From: Saccharothrix saharensis
Lineage (GTDB): Bacteria > Actinomycetota > Actinomycetes > Mycobacteriales > Pseudonocardiaceae
Reading direction: 5' to 3'
Assembly: GCF_006716745.1 (NCBI RefSeq)
Contig: NZ_VFPP01000001.1
Span: 5,777,386 to 5,841,385 of the forward strand
Length of the DNA: 64,000 nt
Numbering within the stretch: the first letter of the stretch is position 1; every line of letters begins with the position of its first letter. Shown piece by piece: positions 8,474 through 18,917 of the stretch. A program made the translations under genes and the position numbers. The notes beneath the pieces were generated by a model that saw nothing but the letters and a program-made list of their open reading frames with translations, did no database searches and had not been told where the DNA came from.

Positions 8474-9265
8474 GCCGCCGAACTCGATCGTGCCGTCCCG
8501 CCGCCCCCGCCGGACCATGCGGTCGAAGCTCACCGCCGCCACCGCGAACCACACCGCCCCGACGCACACCTCCAGCCCGAGCTGCGCGAGCACGGTCGTC
8601 GCCGGTCCCTCCGCGATGAACGCCCGGATCGCGGCCAGCCCGTGCGTCATCGGCAGCACGGACGTGACCGCGCGCAGCCAGTCCGGCCAGAACGACGTCG
8701 GCACGTTCACCCCGCAGAACGTCATCAGCACCAGGTAGCTGAGGTTCAGCGCGAGCCACCGCGCCGACGGGAACCCGAGCACGAACGACGCCACGCACGT
8801 GCCGTAGCAGTAGCACGACAACCCCACCACGAAGATCATCAACGGCACCAGGCCCGCCTCCGGCCACGGCAGCCGCACCCCGAACAGCGGCGGCAGCACG
8901 ACGAACGCGGTGGTGGACGCCGCCACGCCCGAGCCGAGGTTCACCAGCCCCCGTCCCAGGTACACGGTGAGGTGGGAGGCCGGCGCGGCGACCATCAGCG
9001 ACAACGTGCCCGAGTGCCGTTCGCCGACGGTCAGCAGGATGACCACGGTCGCGTCGATGGCCATGATCGCGACCAGGTTGCCGATGAGCAGGTAGTCGAC
9101 CTGCTGCTGAGACCCGAGCATCCGACCGATCAGCGCGTAGAAGCACGCCTGGATCAGCAGCCGGGACAGCCACATGAACGTCCACGTCTTCCACGTCTGG
9201 AACGCCGAGAACATGATCCACGAGGCGATCAGGCCGTGCTTGAGCACCCGGAGCTGGTCACGCAT
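8471..9265 (-). CDS. ABC-2 type exporter permease (second of two)
   Basis: The 264-residue membrane protein has about six transmembrane helices and the ABC-2 permease pattern (LTVGERHSGTLSLMVAAPAS near residues 80-99, PMTHGLAAIRAFI near 207). It is the last gene of a three-gene operon and overlaps the preceding permease gene by 8 bp. Together with that permease and the ATPase it should form a DrrAB-like efflux system for a lipid, drug or natural product. The substrate is not evident, and no biosynthetic cluster adjoins it. Confidence 0.88.
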   Translation of the reverse strand: MRDQLRVLKHGLIASWIMFSAFQTWKTWTFMWLSRLLIQACFYALIGRMLGSQQQVDYLLIGNLVAIMAIDATVVILLTVGERHSGTLSLMVAAPASHLTVYLGRGLVNLGSGVAASTTAFVVLPPLFGVRLPWPEAGLVPLMIFVVGLSCYCYGTCVASFVLGFPSARWLALNLSYLVLMTFCGVNVPTSFWPDWLRAVTSVLPMTHGLAAIRAFIAEGPATTVLAQLGLEVCVGAVWFAVAAVSFDRMVRRGRRDGTIEFGG

Positions 9266-10025
9266 ACGTCACCACCCCCAGCTCGCGCGCCCGGCGCAGG
9301 GTCGCCGCCAGCAGCACGCGCCCGGCGACCAGCGCGACGACGCCCAGCCCGACGATCGCCAGCAGCCGCCACCCGACGTCGGCGACGGGCCCGGCGGCCA
9401 GGGCGTCCCGCATCAGGTCCGCGGACCAGGACAGGAAGATCGCGTGCGACAGCGGTTGCAGCGGCTCCGGCAGGTACTGCACGGGCACCATCACACCGGA
9501 CAGCAGGTAGATCGGGAAGCTGAGGAAGTTCAGGTAGCTGTTGCTGTTCCTGGACAGCAGCATGGACGCCGCCAGCAGCAGGCTCGTGCCGACCATCGCG
9601 AACACCGACGCCGCCATGGCCGTCCAGAACACCCACGCGTGGTGCACGACCGGCGTCACGCCGAACAGGAGCTCGCCCAGCAGCCAGGTCTCGCCGAGCG
9701 GGACGACGCCCAGCACCATCACCGCCGAGATCCGGCCCAGGTAGACCGAGTGCACGGCACCGGGCGCGGCCATGCCCAGCTCCAGCGTCGAAGCCCAGCG
9801 CTCGCCGACGAGCACGGTCGTCGCCAGCCCCGTGGCGAAGCCCCACAGCCCGATCAACGTGGGTGCGAGGAACGCGTTGGCGACCAGGTCGGGCCGGGCC
9901 GCGTGCAGCACGATCGACAGCATCATGACCACGGTGAACGGGATCGTGCACAGCGTCAGCAGCTCGTCGGGCTGCCTGCGGAGCAGCCAGAACTGCGTGC
10001 GGACCCCGGACAGGAAGAGGCGCAC
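9258..10025 (-). CDS. ABC-2 type exporter permease (first of two)
   Basis: The 255-residue permease is paralogous in design to the following one, with an ABC-2 core (VLVGERWASTLELGMAAPGA) and LQPLSHAIFLSWSADLMRDAL in the last periplasmic-loop region. The GTG at 10023-10025 lies 3 bp after the ATPase stop. Two separate permeases with one ATPase suggest a heterodimeric channel. It is cotranscribed with its neighbours. Confidence 0.88.
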   Translation of the reverse strand: MRLFLSGVRTQFWLLRRQPDELLTLCTIPFTVVMMLSIVLHAARPDLVANAFLAPTLIGLWGFATGLATTVLVGERWASTLELGMAAPGAVHSVYLGRISAVMVLGVVPLGETWLLGELLFGVTPVVHHAWVFWTAMAASVFAMVGTSLLLAASMLLSRNSNSYLNFLSFPIYLLSGVMVPVQYLPEPLQPLSHAIFLSWSADLMRDALAAGPVADVGWRLLAIVGLGVVALVAGRVLLAATLRRARELGVVTYA

Positions 10026-10028
10026 GCC

Positions 10029-10967
10029 CTACACCTCCATCCCGCGGCGGCCGATGAGGTCGAGGTAGACGTCCTCCAGCCGGGGCGGCACGGCGTGCAC
10101 CGAGCGCACGCCGCGGTCCAGCAGGAAGTCCAGCACCGCGCGCGCCGCCCGGTCGTCGGTCGTCTTGACCCGCAGCACGCCGTTGCGGGTCTCGGTGTCG
10201 ACGACGCCGGGGATGCCGGTGACGTCCAGCGTCGTCTCGGCCTCGACCCAGCGGTGCAGGCCGGACATCTCGGCCAGGCCGCGCGGCGACTCGGTGGCCA
10301 GCACCCGGCCCTTGTCGATCAGCGTGACGCGGTCGCAGACCTCCTCGGCCTCGTCCATGTCGTGGGTGGTGATGAGGATGGTGCGGCCCTCGTCGCGCAG
10401 CTCGCCGATGAGCTCGCGGAAGTCGTGCGCGGCCACCGGGTCCATGCCGGTGGTGGGCTCGTCGAACAGGACCAGCCTCGGGTCGCCGATCAGGCCGCGC
10501 GCGAGGTGCACGCGCTGCTTCATGCCCCGGGAGAACGTCTCCACGAGGTCGTCGGCCTTGTCGGCGAGGCCGAGGCGGTCGAGCAGCTCGTCGGCGCGGA
10601 CCGCGGCCCGCGCGTCGGGGATCTTGTAGAGCGCGGCCCAGTAGCGCAGCGTCTGCCGCGCGGTGAGCTTGCCGTACAGGCCGCGCTCGCCGCCGAACAC
10701 GATGCCGATCCGGGACCGGATCTCGGCCGCGCCCGCCACGACGTCGTGGCCGAGCACCTCGGCGGTGCCGGAGGTGGGCAGCAGGATCGTGGACAGGATC
10801 TTGCACAGCGTGGTCTTGCCCGCCCCGTTCGGGCCGAGCAGGCCGTGGACCTCGTTCTCCGGCACGTCCAACGTGATCCCGGCGAGCGCGGTCACCTCCT
10901 CGCCCTTGGGCCGCCACCCCTTGCCCTTGCGGAACGTCCTGGTCAGGTTCTGCACGCGAACACTCAT
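10029..10967 (-). CDS. ABC exporter ATP-binding protein (DrrA-like)
   Basis: The 312-residue ATPase has Walker A GPNGAGKTT (near residues 45-53), signature SRGMKQRVHLARGL, Walker B LVLFDEPTTGMDP and switch His ITTHDMDEAEE. A C-terminal DrrA-type domain (about residues 230-312) follows. It powers the two ABC-2 permeases encoded downstream. The ATG at 10965-10967 is the first in-frame start before the P-loop domain, and the gene is divergent from hutH, with 147 bp between the starts. DrrA-like ATPases serve drug, lipid or polysaccharide export, and the cargo here is unknown. Confidence 0.9.
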   Translation of the reverse strand: MSVRVQNLTRTFRKGKGWRPKGEEVTALAGITLDVPENEVHGLLGPNGAGKTTLCKILSTILLPTSGTAEVLGHDVVAGAAEIRSRIGIVFGGERGLYGKLTARQTLRYWAALYKIPDARAAVRADELLDRLGLADKADDLVETFSRGMKQRVHLARGLIGDPRLVLFDEPTTGMDPVAAHDFRELIGELRDEGRTILITTHDMDEAEEVCDRVTLIDKGRVLATESPRGLAEMSGLHRWVEAETTLDVTGIPGVVDTETRNGVLRVKTTDDRAARAVLDFLLDRGVRSVHAVPPRLEDVYLDLIGRRGMEV

Positions 10968-11114
10968 CGTCACCCCCCTGGTGGTTCCCGTGACGCTACC
11001 GCCGTACCTGAACGGGTGGAGACCGAATAACGCCGACCCGCACCGTCTCGGATACCAGACACGATCGGCGGATGTCGGGTCGTGCCGATGCCGCCACCGG
11101 GTTGAGATGGGCAC

Positions 11115-12620
11115 ATGCAGCAACCCGTGCAGCTGGGTCCGAAACCCCTGACCCGCGAGGACGTCCACGCCGTGGCCCGGGGCGACGCGCGCGTGGAGAT
11201 CACGGAGGCGGCCCGCGAGGCGGTCACCACCGCCCGCGCGTACATCGAGCGCCTGGCCACCGCCGAGCAGCCGACCTACGGCGTGTCCACCGGCTTCGGC
11301 GCGCTGGCGGTCCGGCACATCCCGCCGGACCGCCGTGCCGCCCTCCAGCAGTCCCTGGTCCGCTCGCACGCGGCGGGCTCCGGCCCCGAGGTCGAGCGCG
11401 AGGTCGTGCGCGCCCTGGTCCTGCTCCGCCTCAAGACGCTGACCAGCGGCCACACCGGTGTCCGGCTGAAGACCGCCGAGGCGATGGCCGCGATGCTCAA
11501 CGCCGGCATCACCCCGGTCGTGCACGAGTTCGGCTCGCTCGGCTGCTCCGGCGACCTCGCGCCGCTGTCCGCCGCCGCCCTGGCCCTCACCGGCGAGGGT
11601 GACGTCCGCGACGCCGACGGCACCCTGGTTTCGGCCGCGACGGCCCTCGCCGCGGCGGGCATCGAGCCCGTCCGCCTGGCCGAGAAGGAGGGCCTGGCGC
11701 TGATCAACGGCACGGACGGCATGCTCGGCATGCTGGTGCTGGCGATCGAGGACCTGGGCTACCTGCTCGACGTCGCCGACCTGACCGCCGCGATGAGCGT
11801 GGAAGCCCTCCTCGGCACGGACCGCGTGTTCGCCGCCGACCTCCAGGCGCTGCGCCCGCACCCCGGCCAGGGGCGGTCCGCGCGGCGCATGGCGGAGATC
11901 CTGCGCGGCTCCGAGATCATGGACAGCCACCGCGGCCCGGACTGCACGCGCGTGCAGGACGCCTACTCGTTGCGCTGCTCGCCGCAGGTCCACGGCGCGG
12001 CCCGGGACACCGTCGCCCACGCCGCGACCGTCGCCGACCGCGAGCTCGCGTCGTCCATCGACAACCCGGTGGTGCTGGCCGACGGCCGGGTCGAGTCCAA
12101 CGGCAACTTCCACGGCGCGCCGATCGCCTACGTGCTGGACTTCCTGGCCATCCCGACCGCGGACGTGGCGAGCATCGCCGAGCGCCGCACCGACCGGATG
12201 CTGGACGTGAACCGGTCGCACGGCCTGCCGCCGTTCCTGGCGCACGACCCGGGCGTGGACTCCGGCCACATGATCGCCCAGTACACGCAGGCCGCGATCG
12301 TCAGCGAGCTCAAGCGGCTGGCCGTGCCCGCGTCGGTCGACTCGATCCCCAGCAGCGCGATGCAGGAGGACCACGTCTCCATGGGCTGGTCCGCCGCGCG
12401 CAAGCTCCGCCAGGCCGTGGACGGCCTGCGGCGGGTCCTCGCGATCGAGTTCCTGACCGCCGCACGCGCGCTCGACCTGCGCAAACCGCTCAACCCCGCC
12501 CCCGCGACCGCGGCGGCCGTGGCGAAGCTGCGCGAGCACGTCCCGGGTCCCGGCCCGGACCGCCACCTCGCGCCCGAGATCGCCGCCGCCGAAGACCTGA
12601 TCCGGAAGGGAGCACTCTGA
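11115..12620 (+). CDS. hutH: Histidine ammonia-lyase
   Basis: HutH converts L-histidine to trans-urocanate and ammonia, the first step of histidine catabolism. The 501-residue length is normal. YGVSTGFG near residues 55-62 carries the catalytic Tyr, and [12 protein letters not shown] near 141-152 carries the tripeptide that cyclises to the MIO cofactor. That tripeptide is Cys-Ser-Gly here instead of the textbook Ala-Ser-Gly, a variant I recall from actinobacterial enzymes. The ATG at 11115 is preferred over an out-of-frame ATG 8 bp upstream. The stop overlaps the ATG of hutU, and it heads the hut operon. Confidence 0.96.
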   Translation: MQQPVQLGPKPLTREDVHAVARGDARVEITEAAREAVTTARAYIERLATAEQPTYGVSTGFGALAVRHIPPDRRAALQQSLVRSHAAGSGPEVEREVVRALVLLRLKTLTSGHTGVRLKTAEAMAAMLNAGITPVVHEFGSLGCSGDLAPLSAAALALTGEGDVRDADGTLVSAATALAAAGIEPVRLAEKEGLALINGTDGMLGMLVLAIEDLGYLLDVADLTAAMSVEALLGTDRVFAADLQALRPHPGQGRSARRMAEILRGSEIMDSHRGPDCTRVQDAYSLRCSPQVHGAARDTVAHAATVADRELASSIDNPVVLADGRVESNGNFHGAPIAYVLDFLAIPTADVASIAERRTDRMLDVNRSHGLPPFLAHDPGVDSGHMIAQYTQAAIVSELKRLAVPASVDSIPSSAMQEDHVSMGWSAARKLRQAVDGLRRVLAIEFLTAARALDLRKPLNPAPATAAAVAKLREHVPGPGPDRHLAPEIAAAEDLIRKGAL

Positions 12621-14263
12621 TGGTGCGCGCCGCCCGAGGAACCGAGCTGACCGCCCGCAGCTGGCCGACCGAGGCCGCGTTGCGGATGTTCCACAACAAC
12701 CTCGACCCCGACGTGGCCGAGCGCCCCGAGGACCTGGTGGTCTACGGCGGCACCGGCAAGGCCGCGCGCGACTGGCCGAGCTTCCACGCCATCAGCCGCG
12801 AGCTGGCGAACCTCGCCGACGACGAGACCCTGCTGGTGCAGTCCGGCCGCCCGGTCGGCGTGATGCGCACCCATGAGTGGGCACCGCGCGTGCTCATCGC
12901 CAACTCGAACCTGGTGCCGGACTGGGCGAACTGGCCCGAGTTCCGCCGGCTGGAGGCCGAGGGCCTGACCATGTACGGCCAGATGACGGCCGGTTCGTGG
13001 ATCTACATCGGCACCCAGGGCATCCTCCAGGGCACCTACGAGACGTTCGCCGCCGTGGCCGACAAGCGGTTCAACGGCACGCTGCGCGGCACGCTCACCG
13101 TCACCGCGGGCCTCGGCGGCATGGGTGGTGCGCAGCCGCTCGCCGTCACCATGAACGAGGGTGTGGCCCTCTGCATCGAGGTCGACCCGCAGCGCGCTCG
13201 CCGCCGCGTGGAGACCCGCTACCTGGACGAGATCGCCGACGACGTCGACGACGCCATCGCCCGCGTGCTGGCCGCCAAGTCCGAGGGCCGGGCGCTGTCG
13301 GTCGGCCTGATCGGCAACGCCGCCGAGGTGCTGCCCGAGCTGCTGCGCCGGGACGTGCCGGTGGACATCGTGACCGACCAGACCTCCGCGCACGACCCGC
13401 TGGCGTACTGCCCGAAGGGCGTGGCGGTGGAGGACTGGCCCGACTACGCGGCCAAGAAACCCGACGAGTTCACCGACCGCGCCCGCGAGTCGATGGCCGA
13501 CCACGTCGAGGCGATGGTGGGCTTCCTGGACCGCGGCGCGGAGGTGTTCGACTACGGCAACTCGATCCGCGGCGAGGCCAAGGCGGGCGGCTGCGAGCGG
13601 GCGTTCGACTTCCCCGGCTTCGTGCCCGCCTACATCCGGCCGCTGTTCTGCGAGGGCAAGGGCCCGTTCCGCTGGGCCGCGCTGTCCGGTGACCCGGCGG
13701 ACATCGCCAAGACCGACCGGGCGATCCTGGAGCTGTTCCCGGAGAACGAGCAGCTCGCCCGCTGGATCAGGATGGCGGGCGAACGGGTCGAGTTCCAGGG
13801 CCTGCCCGCGCGGATCTGCTGGCTCGGCTACGGCGAGCGCCACCTCGCCGGGCTGAAGTTCAACGAGATGGTGGCCTCGGGGGAGCTGTCCGCGCCGATC
13901 GTCATCGGCCGCGACCACCTGGACTGCGGCTCGGTCGCCTCGCCGTACCGGGAGACCGAGGCGATGGCCGACGGCTCGGACGCGATCGCCGACTGGCCGC
14001 TGCTCAACGCCCTGGTCAACACCGCTTCCGGGGCCACCTGGGTGTCGCTGCACCACGGCGGCGGCGTCGGCATCGGCCGGTCCATCCACGCCGGTCAGGT
14101 GACCGTCGCGGATGGCACGCCGCTGGCCGCGCGGAAGATCGAGCGGGTGCTGACCAACGACCCGGCCATGGGCGTGATCCGGCACGTGGACGCCGGCTAC
14201 CAGCGCGCGGTCGACGTCGCGGCGGAGAAGAACGTGCCGATCCCGATGAGCGCTGATGACTGA
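12620..14263 (+). CDS. hutU: Urocanate hydratase (urocanase)
   Basis: This cytosolic NAD-dependent enzyme hydrates urocanate to 4-imidazolone-5-propanoate. It has 547 residues, the usual urocanase length. Recognisable segments are [18 protein letters not shown], the [20 protein letters not shown] nucleotide-binding stretch and [13 protein letters not shown]. The ATG overlaps the hutH stop by one base, and its 3' end overlaps the next gene by 8 bp. This gives tight translational coupling along the hut operon. Confidence 0.96.
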   Translation: MVRAARGTELTARSWPTEAALRMFHNNLDPDVAERPEDLVVYGGTGKAARDWPSFHAISRELANLADDETLLVQSGRPVGVMRTHEWAPRVLIANSNLVPDWANWPEFRRLEAEGLTMYGQMTAGSWIYIGTQGILQGTYETFAAVADKRFNGTLRGTLTVTAGLGGMGGAQPLAVTMNEGVALCIEVDPQRARRRVETRYLDEIADDVDDAIARVLAAKSEGRALSVGLIGNAAEVLPELLRRDVPVDIVTDQTSAHDPLAYCPKGVAVEDWPDYAAKKPDEFTDRARESMADHVEAMVGFLDRGAEVFDYGNSIRGEAKAGGCERAFDFPGFVPAYIRPLFCEGKGPFRWAALSGDPADIAKTDRAILELFPENEQLARWIRMAGERVEFQGLPARICWLGYGERHLAGLKFNEMVASGELSAPIVIGRDHLDCGSVASPYRETEAMADGSDAIADWPLLNALVNTASGATWVSLHHGGGVGIGRSIHAGQVTVADGTPLAARKIERVLTNDPAMGVIRHVDAGYQRAVDVAAEKNVPIPMSADD

Positions 14264-15434
14264 CCTCGCGGACATCGCCGACGTCGGACGTGACGGGCGG
14301 CGCGGCGGCTACTCGCGGCACGGCTTCGACCCCGTCGAGCTGGAGCTGCGGGCGTGGTTCGTGGCGGAGGCCGAGCGGCGCGGGCTGGACGTGCGGCCCG
14401 ACCGCAACGGCAACCTCTGGGCCTGGTGGGGCGAACCCGGACCGGACGCGGTGATCACCGGCAGCCACCTCGACTCGGTGCCCGGCGGCGGGGCGTTCGA
14501 CGGGCCGCTGGGCGTCGTGTCGGCGTTGCAGGCCGTCGACCTGCTGCGGGCCCGCGGGTTCACGCCGTCGAAGCCGTTGGCGATCGTCGTGTTCGTGGAG
14601 GAGGAGGGCGGGCGCTTCGGCGTCGCGTGCCTCGGGTCGCGCCTGATGACGGGCGCGATCACGGCGGAAGCCGCGTGCAGGCTGGTGGACGCGGACGGCG
14701 TCACGTTCGGCGAGGCCGCCCACGCGGCCGGGTTCGACCCGTTGCGGATGGGGCGTGACGACCGGGCGCTGGCGTCCGTCGGGGCGTTCGTGGAGCTGCA
14801 CGTCGAGCAGGGGCGCGGGCTGGACGTGCCGGTGGGGCTGGCCGGATCGATCCTGGCGCACGGCCGGTGGCGGTACACGTTCACGGGCGAGGGCAACCAC
14901 GCCGGCGCGACGCTGATCGAGGACCGGCGCGACCCGATGCTGCCCGCCGCCGCCCTGGTGCTGGCCGCTCGTCGTGCGGCGACGTCGGGCGCGCGGGCCA
15001 CGGTCGGGCGGATCGTGCCGAACCCCGGCGGCACCAACGTGATCGCGTCGTCGGTCGACGTGTGGCTGGACGCGCGGGCCGACGACGAGCCGCGCACCCG
15101 CGAGGTGGTCGCGGAGATCACCGACGCGGCGCGTTCGGCGGCGGCGGACGAGGGCTGCGAGGTGCGCGTGACCGAGGAGAGCTGGGGCGGGACCGTGCAC
15201 TTCGACCCCGGTCTCATGGCACGCATCCGGGACGCCCTCGGCGGTGACACGCCCGCGTTGCCCACCGGGGCCGGCCACGACGCGGGGATCCTGTCGTCGC
15301 ACGTGCCGACGGCGATGTTGTTCGTGCGCAACCCGACCGGGATCAGCCACGCGCCGGAGGAGTTCGCCGAGGCGGACGACTGCGCGGCGGGCGTGGTGGC
15401 GTTGGCGACGACGTTGGAGCACCTGGCGCGATGA
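14256..15434 (+). CDS. M20-family amidohydrolase (allantoate amidohydrolase/N-carbamoylase type) in the hut operon
   Basis: The 392-residue dinuclear-metal hydrolase of the AllC/HyuC type contains [20 protein letters not shown] (metal His and Asp, near residues 68-87), VEEEGGRFG (general base and metal Glu), ELHVEQG and GEGNHAGAT. Relatives cleave allantoate or N-carbamoyl amino acids. Here it sits between hutU and hutF with overlaps on both sides, and no HutG-like N-formylglutamate deformylase is visible. I therefore infer that it may hydrolyse N-formyl-L-glutamate. True allantoate amidohydrolase activity cannot be excluded from sequence. Confidence 0.85.
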   Translation: MTDLADIADVGRDGRRGGYSRHGFDPVELELRAWFVAEAERRGLDVRPDRNGNLWAWWGEPGPDAVITGSHLDSVPGGGAFDGPLGVVSALQAVDLLRARGFTPSKPLAIVVFVEEEGGRFGVACLGSRLMTGAITAEAACRLVDADGVTFGEAAHAAGFDPLRMGRDDRALASVGAFVELHVEQGRGLDVPVGLAGSILAHGRWRYTFTGEGNHAGATLIEDRRDPMLPAAALVLAARRAATSGARATVGRIVPNPGGTNVIASSVDVWLDARADDEPRTREVVAEITDAARSAAADEGCEVRVTEESWGGTVHFDPGLMARIRDALGGDTPALPTGAGHDAGILSSHVPTAMLFVRNPTGISHAPEEFAEADDCAAGVVALATTLEHLAR

Positions 15435-16699
15435 AGAGCTTCTGGTGCGAGCGGGCGTGGTTGCCGGACGGGATCGCGTCGCGGGTGCTGGTGCGCGTGG
15501 ACGGTGGGCGCATCGCGTCGGTGTCCGGTGTGGACACCATTCCGCTCGGCGTGGAACGGTTGTACGGCTTGGTGTTCCCGGGCTTCGCCAACGCGCACTC
15601 GCACGCGTTCCACCGGGCGTTGCGCGGGCGCACGCACGGTGACGGCGGCACGTTCTGGACGTGGCGGGACCGGATGTACGCGGTGGCGGAGCGGTTGACG
15701 CCGGAGTCGTACCTGAAGCTGGCCCGGGCGGTGTACGCGGAGATGGCCGTGGCCGGCGTGACGGCGGTGGGGGAGTTCCACTACCTGCACCACGGCGGGA
15801 ACGAGATGGCGGAGGCGCTGCGGCAGGCCGCGCGCGACGCCGGGATCAGGCTCACCCTGTTGGACGCTTGCTACCTGGCGGGTGGGATCGGGCAGCCGGT
15901 GCGCGGTGTGCAGGAGCGGTTCTCCGACGGGACCGGGGACCGGTGGCTCGACCGGGTCGCTGAGCTGCGCGGTGACGACAACACCAAGATCGGTGCGGCG
16001 ATCCACTCGGTCCGCGCTGTGCCACGTGAAACATTGTCGCTGGTAGCGGGCGCGTTCCCCGATCGGCCGCTGCACGTACACCTGTCGGAGCAACCGGCTG
16101 AGAACGAAGCGTGCCTCCAGGCGTACGGCTTGACGCCGACCGAGCTGCTGGCCGAGGCCGGTGCCCTCACGCCGCGCACGACCGCCGTGCACGGGACGCA
16201 CTTGTCCACAAGGGACATCAGCCTGCTCGGCTCGACGCGCACCGGCGTGTGCTTCTGCCCCACGACCGAGGCCGATCTGGCGGACGGCATCGGTCCCGCC
16301 CGGGAGCTGGCCGACGCCGGGTCGCCGTTGTCGCTGGGCAGCGACCAGCACGCGGTCATCGATCCGTTGGCGGAGGCGCGGGCGTTGGAGCACAACGAAC
16401 GCCTGCGCACGGGTGAACGCGGCCGTTTCGCACCGGCGGACCTCGTCGCGGCACTGACGAACCACGCCGCCATCGGCTGGCCCGAGGCCGGCCGGATCGA
16501 GGCCGGTGCCCCGGCCGACCTGGTAGCCGTTCGGGTGAACTCCATCCGCACCGCCGGCACCGCCCCGGAGCAGTTGATCATGTCTGCCACCGCTTCGGAC
16601 GTCGCTGCCGTAGTAGTAGGGGGGAGGGTCGTAGCCCGCGATGGCGTGCACGAGCAGCTAGGTGACGTGTCAAGGCTCTTGGTCGAGGCGATCGACTGA
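15431..16699 (+). CDS. hutF: Formimidoylglutamate deiminase
   Basis: HutF deiminates N-formimidoyl-L-glutamate to N-formyl-L-glutamate plus ammonia, defining the five-step histidine route. The 422-residue amidohydrolase-superfamily protein has NAHSHAFHRALRG (HxH metal site, near residues 54-66), HVHLSEQPAENEACLQAYG, the HGTHLS His and LGSDQHAVIDPLAEAR with the metal Asp. It begins in an ATGA overlap with the M20 gene. Its stop at 16697-16699 is followed by 51 bp before an inserted regulator pair, after which hutI continues the pathway. Confidence 0.94.
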   Translation: MKSFWCERAWLPDGIASRVLVRVDGGRIASVSGVDTIPLGVERLYGLVFPGFANAHSHAFHRALRGRTHGDGGTFWTWRDRMYAVAERLTPESYLKLARAVYAEMAVAGVTAVGEFHYLHHGGNEMAEALRQAARDAGIRLTLLDACYLAGGIGQPVRGVQERFSDGTGDRWLDRVAELRGDDNTKIGAAIHSVRAVPRETLSLVAGAFPDRPLHVHLSEQPAENEACLQAYGLTPTELLAEAGALTPRTTAVHGTHLSTRDISLLGSTRTGVCFCPTTEADLADGIGPARELADAGSPLSLGSDQHAVIDPLAEARALEHNERLRTGERGRFAPADLVAALTNHAAIGWPEAGRIEAGAPADLVAVRVNSIRTAGTAPEQLIMSATASDVAAVVVGGRVVARDGVHEQLGDVSRLLVEAID

Positions 16700-16750
16700 T
16701 CGAGTGATGGGAATCCCAGGGTTGTCAGTCCCGGACACCATCATGGCCGC

Positions 16751-17578
16751 ATGTCTGCACGCCCGACCTTTCGCCGCAGGAAGTTGGCCCGCCGCTTGCG
16801 CCGGATGCGCGAGGCGGCGGGCATGACCATCGAGGACGCCGCCATCGCGCTGGACAAGCACCGCAATAGCCTCTACCGGCTGGAGGCGGGCGAGACACGG
16901 CTCGACGTCCACCTGGCGCGCTCGATGATGGACGTCTACGACCAGTACGACCCGAACCTCGTCGATGACGTCCGCGACGCGCTGAAGCCGGAGTGGTGGA
17001 TGAAGTTCGGCATGCGCGCCATGGGCTACGTCGACCTGGAAACCGAGGCGAGGGAGGTCCGCGAGCTAGCGCTGATCTACATACCCGGTCTGCTGCAAAC
17101 CCAGCCGTACATGAAGGCGATTTTCGAGTCAGGCACCTTGAACCGGGTCGAGCAAGGCACTGAAGCCCAGGTCCGGTTGATCCGCCAGCGCCGCCTGACC
17201 GACGACACGCAGCCGCTGGACCTGCTCGCTCTGATCGACGAGTCCGCCCTCCGGCAGACGATCGGCGGTGCGGGGGTCATGCGCGACCAGCTGGAGCACC
17301 TCGTCATGATGGCCGAGTTGAGCACAGTCACCCTGCACGTCCTGCCGAGGACCATCGGCGCGCACGGTGGGCAAGGTGGTGCCTTCGCCTTGCTGGATTT
17401 CCCCGACCCCGAGGACCGGACCATGCTCTACGTGGGATACGGCATAGGGTCCATCCACATCGAGGAACCCGGCGAGGTGCGGCGGGCTAAGCTGCTCTTC
17501 GACCACCTGCTTGAACGAGCGCTCGGTCCGGGGGACTCGGTTGCCTTGATCGAGCAGATCATCGCCGAGTACGAATGA
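16751..17578 (+). CDS. XRE-family regulator with DUF5753 domain
   Basis: The 275-residue protein has an N-terminal helix-turn-helix (LARRLRRMREAAGMTIEDAA, about residues 12-65) and a C-terminal DUF5753 effector region (LALIYIPGLLQTQPYMKAIF; TLHVLPRTIGAHGG). Actinomycetes carry many such genes, almost always next to a DUF397 gene, as here. They affect morphology and antibiotic production in characterised cases. A small palindrome (16708-16718) lies 33 bp upstream. The pair interrupts the hut operon between hutF and hutI with no strand change, so hutI may depend on this gene's transcript. Confidence 0.9.
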   Translation: MSARPTFRRRKLARRLRRMREAAGMTIEDAAIALDKHRNSLYRLEAGETRLDVHLARSMMDVYDQYDPNLVDDVRDALKPEWWMKFGMRAMGYVDLETEAREVRELALIYIPGLLQTQPYMKAIFESGTLNRVEQGTEAQVRLIRQRRLTDDTQPLDLLALIDESALRQTIGGAGVMRDQLEHLVMMAELSTVTLHVLPRTIGAHGGQGGAFALLDFPDPEDRTMLYVGYGIGSIHIEEPGEVRRAKLLFDHLLERALGPGDSVALIEQIIAEYE

Positions 17579-17775
17579 GGAGCCATCCCTTGTCTACCGG
17601 TAACTTCACCGACGCGGTGTGGCGGAAGGGCAGTCGCAGCGGCGCCGGCGGGCAGGACAACTGCGTCGAGGTGGCGTTCGCCGGCCCGGTGGCGGGTGTT
17701 CGGGACTCGAAGAACCCTCGGGCCGGTGTCCTGGCGTTCCCGGTCTCCGCTTGGCAGCGGTTCGTGCGTTCGTGA
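17575..17775 (+). CDS. DUF397 protein, partner of the XRE regulator
   Basis: The 66-residue DUF397 protein has the characteristic opening [13 protein letters not shown], the CVEVAF strand and the VRDSKNP segment before a final [13 protein letters not shown]397 proteins are thought to act with the adjacent XRE/DUF5753 regulator, perhaps as antagonists. The ATG overlaps the regulator's stop (ATGA), and its own stop overlaps the GTG of hutI. Translation therefore runs through from regulator to hutI. Confidence 0.92.
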   Translation: MRSHPLSTGNFTDAVWRKGSRSGAGGQDNCVEVAFAGPVAGVRDSKNPRAGVLAFPVSAWQRFVRS

Positions 17776-18917
17776 CCAGCACACTCGTCACCAACATCGG
17801 TGAGCTGACCACGAACGACCCGGAACTGGGTCGCCTCACCGACGCCGCGCTGGTCTTCACCGACCGCGTGGAGTGGGTCGGGCCCGCGTCCGCCGCACCG
17901 GCCGCCGACAAGCGCGTGGACGTGGCGGGACGGGCGGTCCTGCCCGGGTGGGTGGACAGCCACACGCACCTGGTCTTCGCGGGCGACCGGACGGCCGAGT
18001 TCGAAGCCCGCATGGCCGGTCAGGCGTACGCGGCCGGCGGGATCGCGGTCACGGTCGACGCCACGCGGTCGGCGTCGGACCAGGAGTTGACGGCGAACCT
18101 CCGGCGGCTCGTCGCCGAAGCCGTGGCGCAGGGGACCACCACGGTCGAGACCAAGACCGGCTACGGGCTGACCGTCGCGGACGAGGTGCGATCGGCGCGG
18201 ATCGCGGCGGCGGACGTCGACGAGGTCACCTTCTTGGGTGCACATCTGGTGCCGCCGGGCGCTGACGCGGACGAGTACGTGGCGCTGGTGATCGGCGAGA
18301 TGCTGGACGCGGTCGCGCCGCACGTGCGGTGGGCGGACGTGTTCTGCGAGCGGGGCGCGTTCGACGCGGACCAGTCGAGGGCCGTGCTGGAAGCGGCGCG
18401 GGCCAAGGGTCTGGGCCTGCGGGTGCACGGCAATCAGCTCGGCGAAGGTCCGGGCGTGCGGCTGGCGGTGGAGCTGGGCGCGGCCAGCGTCGACCACTGC
18501 ACGTACCTCTCGGCCGCCGACGTCGACGCGTTGGCGCACTCGTCCACCGTCGCCACCCTGCTGCCGGCGTGCGACCTGTCGACCCGCCAGTCCCTGCCGC
18601 CCGCCCGGGAGTTGCTGGACGCGGGCGCGACGGTGGCGTTGGCCGGCAACTGCAACCCGGGCAGCTCGTACACCACGTCCATGGCTTACTGCATCACCAC
18701 CGCGGTGCTCCAGATGCGCATGACCGTCGAGGAAGCCGTCACCGCCGCCACCTTGAACGGGGCGAAGGCGCTCCAGCGCACCGACGTGGGCCACCTGTCA
18801 CCGGGTGCCCGCGCCGACGTCCACGTCCTCGACGCGCCCTCGACCACGCACCTCGCGTACCGGCCGGGTGTCCCGCTCACGCACGCGGTGTGGCGAGCAG
18901 GCCTTCGACAGCGGTGA
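17772..18917 (+). CDS. hutI: Imidazolonepropionase
   Basis: HutI hydrolyses 4-imidazolone-5-propanoate to N-formimidoyl-L-glutamate, the step between HutU and HutF. The 381-residue amidohydrolase has the metal motif [12 protein letters not shown] (near residues 58-69), KTGYGLT, the HGNQL metal His and NCNPGSS near 295. The true start is the GTG at 17772, which overlaps the DUF397 stop as GTGA; upstream in-frame sequence belongs to DUF397. The 3' end overlaps the convergent DapA-like gene by 41 bp. Pathway order differs from gene order because the regulator pair lies before it. Confidence 0.95.
   Translation: MTSTLVTNIGELTTNDPELGRLTDAALVFTDRVEWVGPASAAPAADKRVDVAGRAVLPGWVDSHTHLVFAGDRTAEFEARMAGQAYAAGGIAVTVDATRSASDQELTANLRRLVAEAVAQGTTTVETKTGYGLTVADEVRSARIAAADVDEVTFLGAHLVPPGADADEYVALVIGEMLDAVAPHVRWADVFCERGAFDADQSRAVLEAARAKGLGLRVHGNQLGEGPGVRLAVELGAASVDHCTYLSAADVDALAHSSTVATLLPACDLSTRQSLPPARELLDAGATVALAGNCNPGSSYTTSMAYCITTAVLQMRMTVEEAVTAATLNGAKALQRTDVGHLSPGARADVHVLDAPSTTHLAYRPGVPLTHAVWRAGLRQR

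Noticed and set aside
9174..11030. A 618-codon plus-strand open frame opposite the ABC-2 exporter operon
   Set aside because: Composition (His, Gln, Arg, Asp repeats) is that of an antisense shadow; the minus strand encodes intact Walker motifs and membrane helices.
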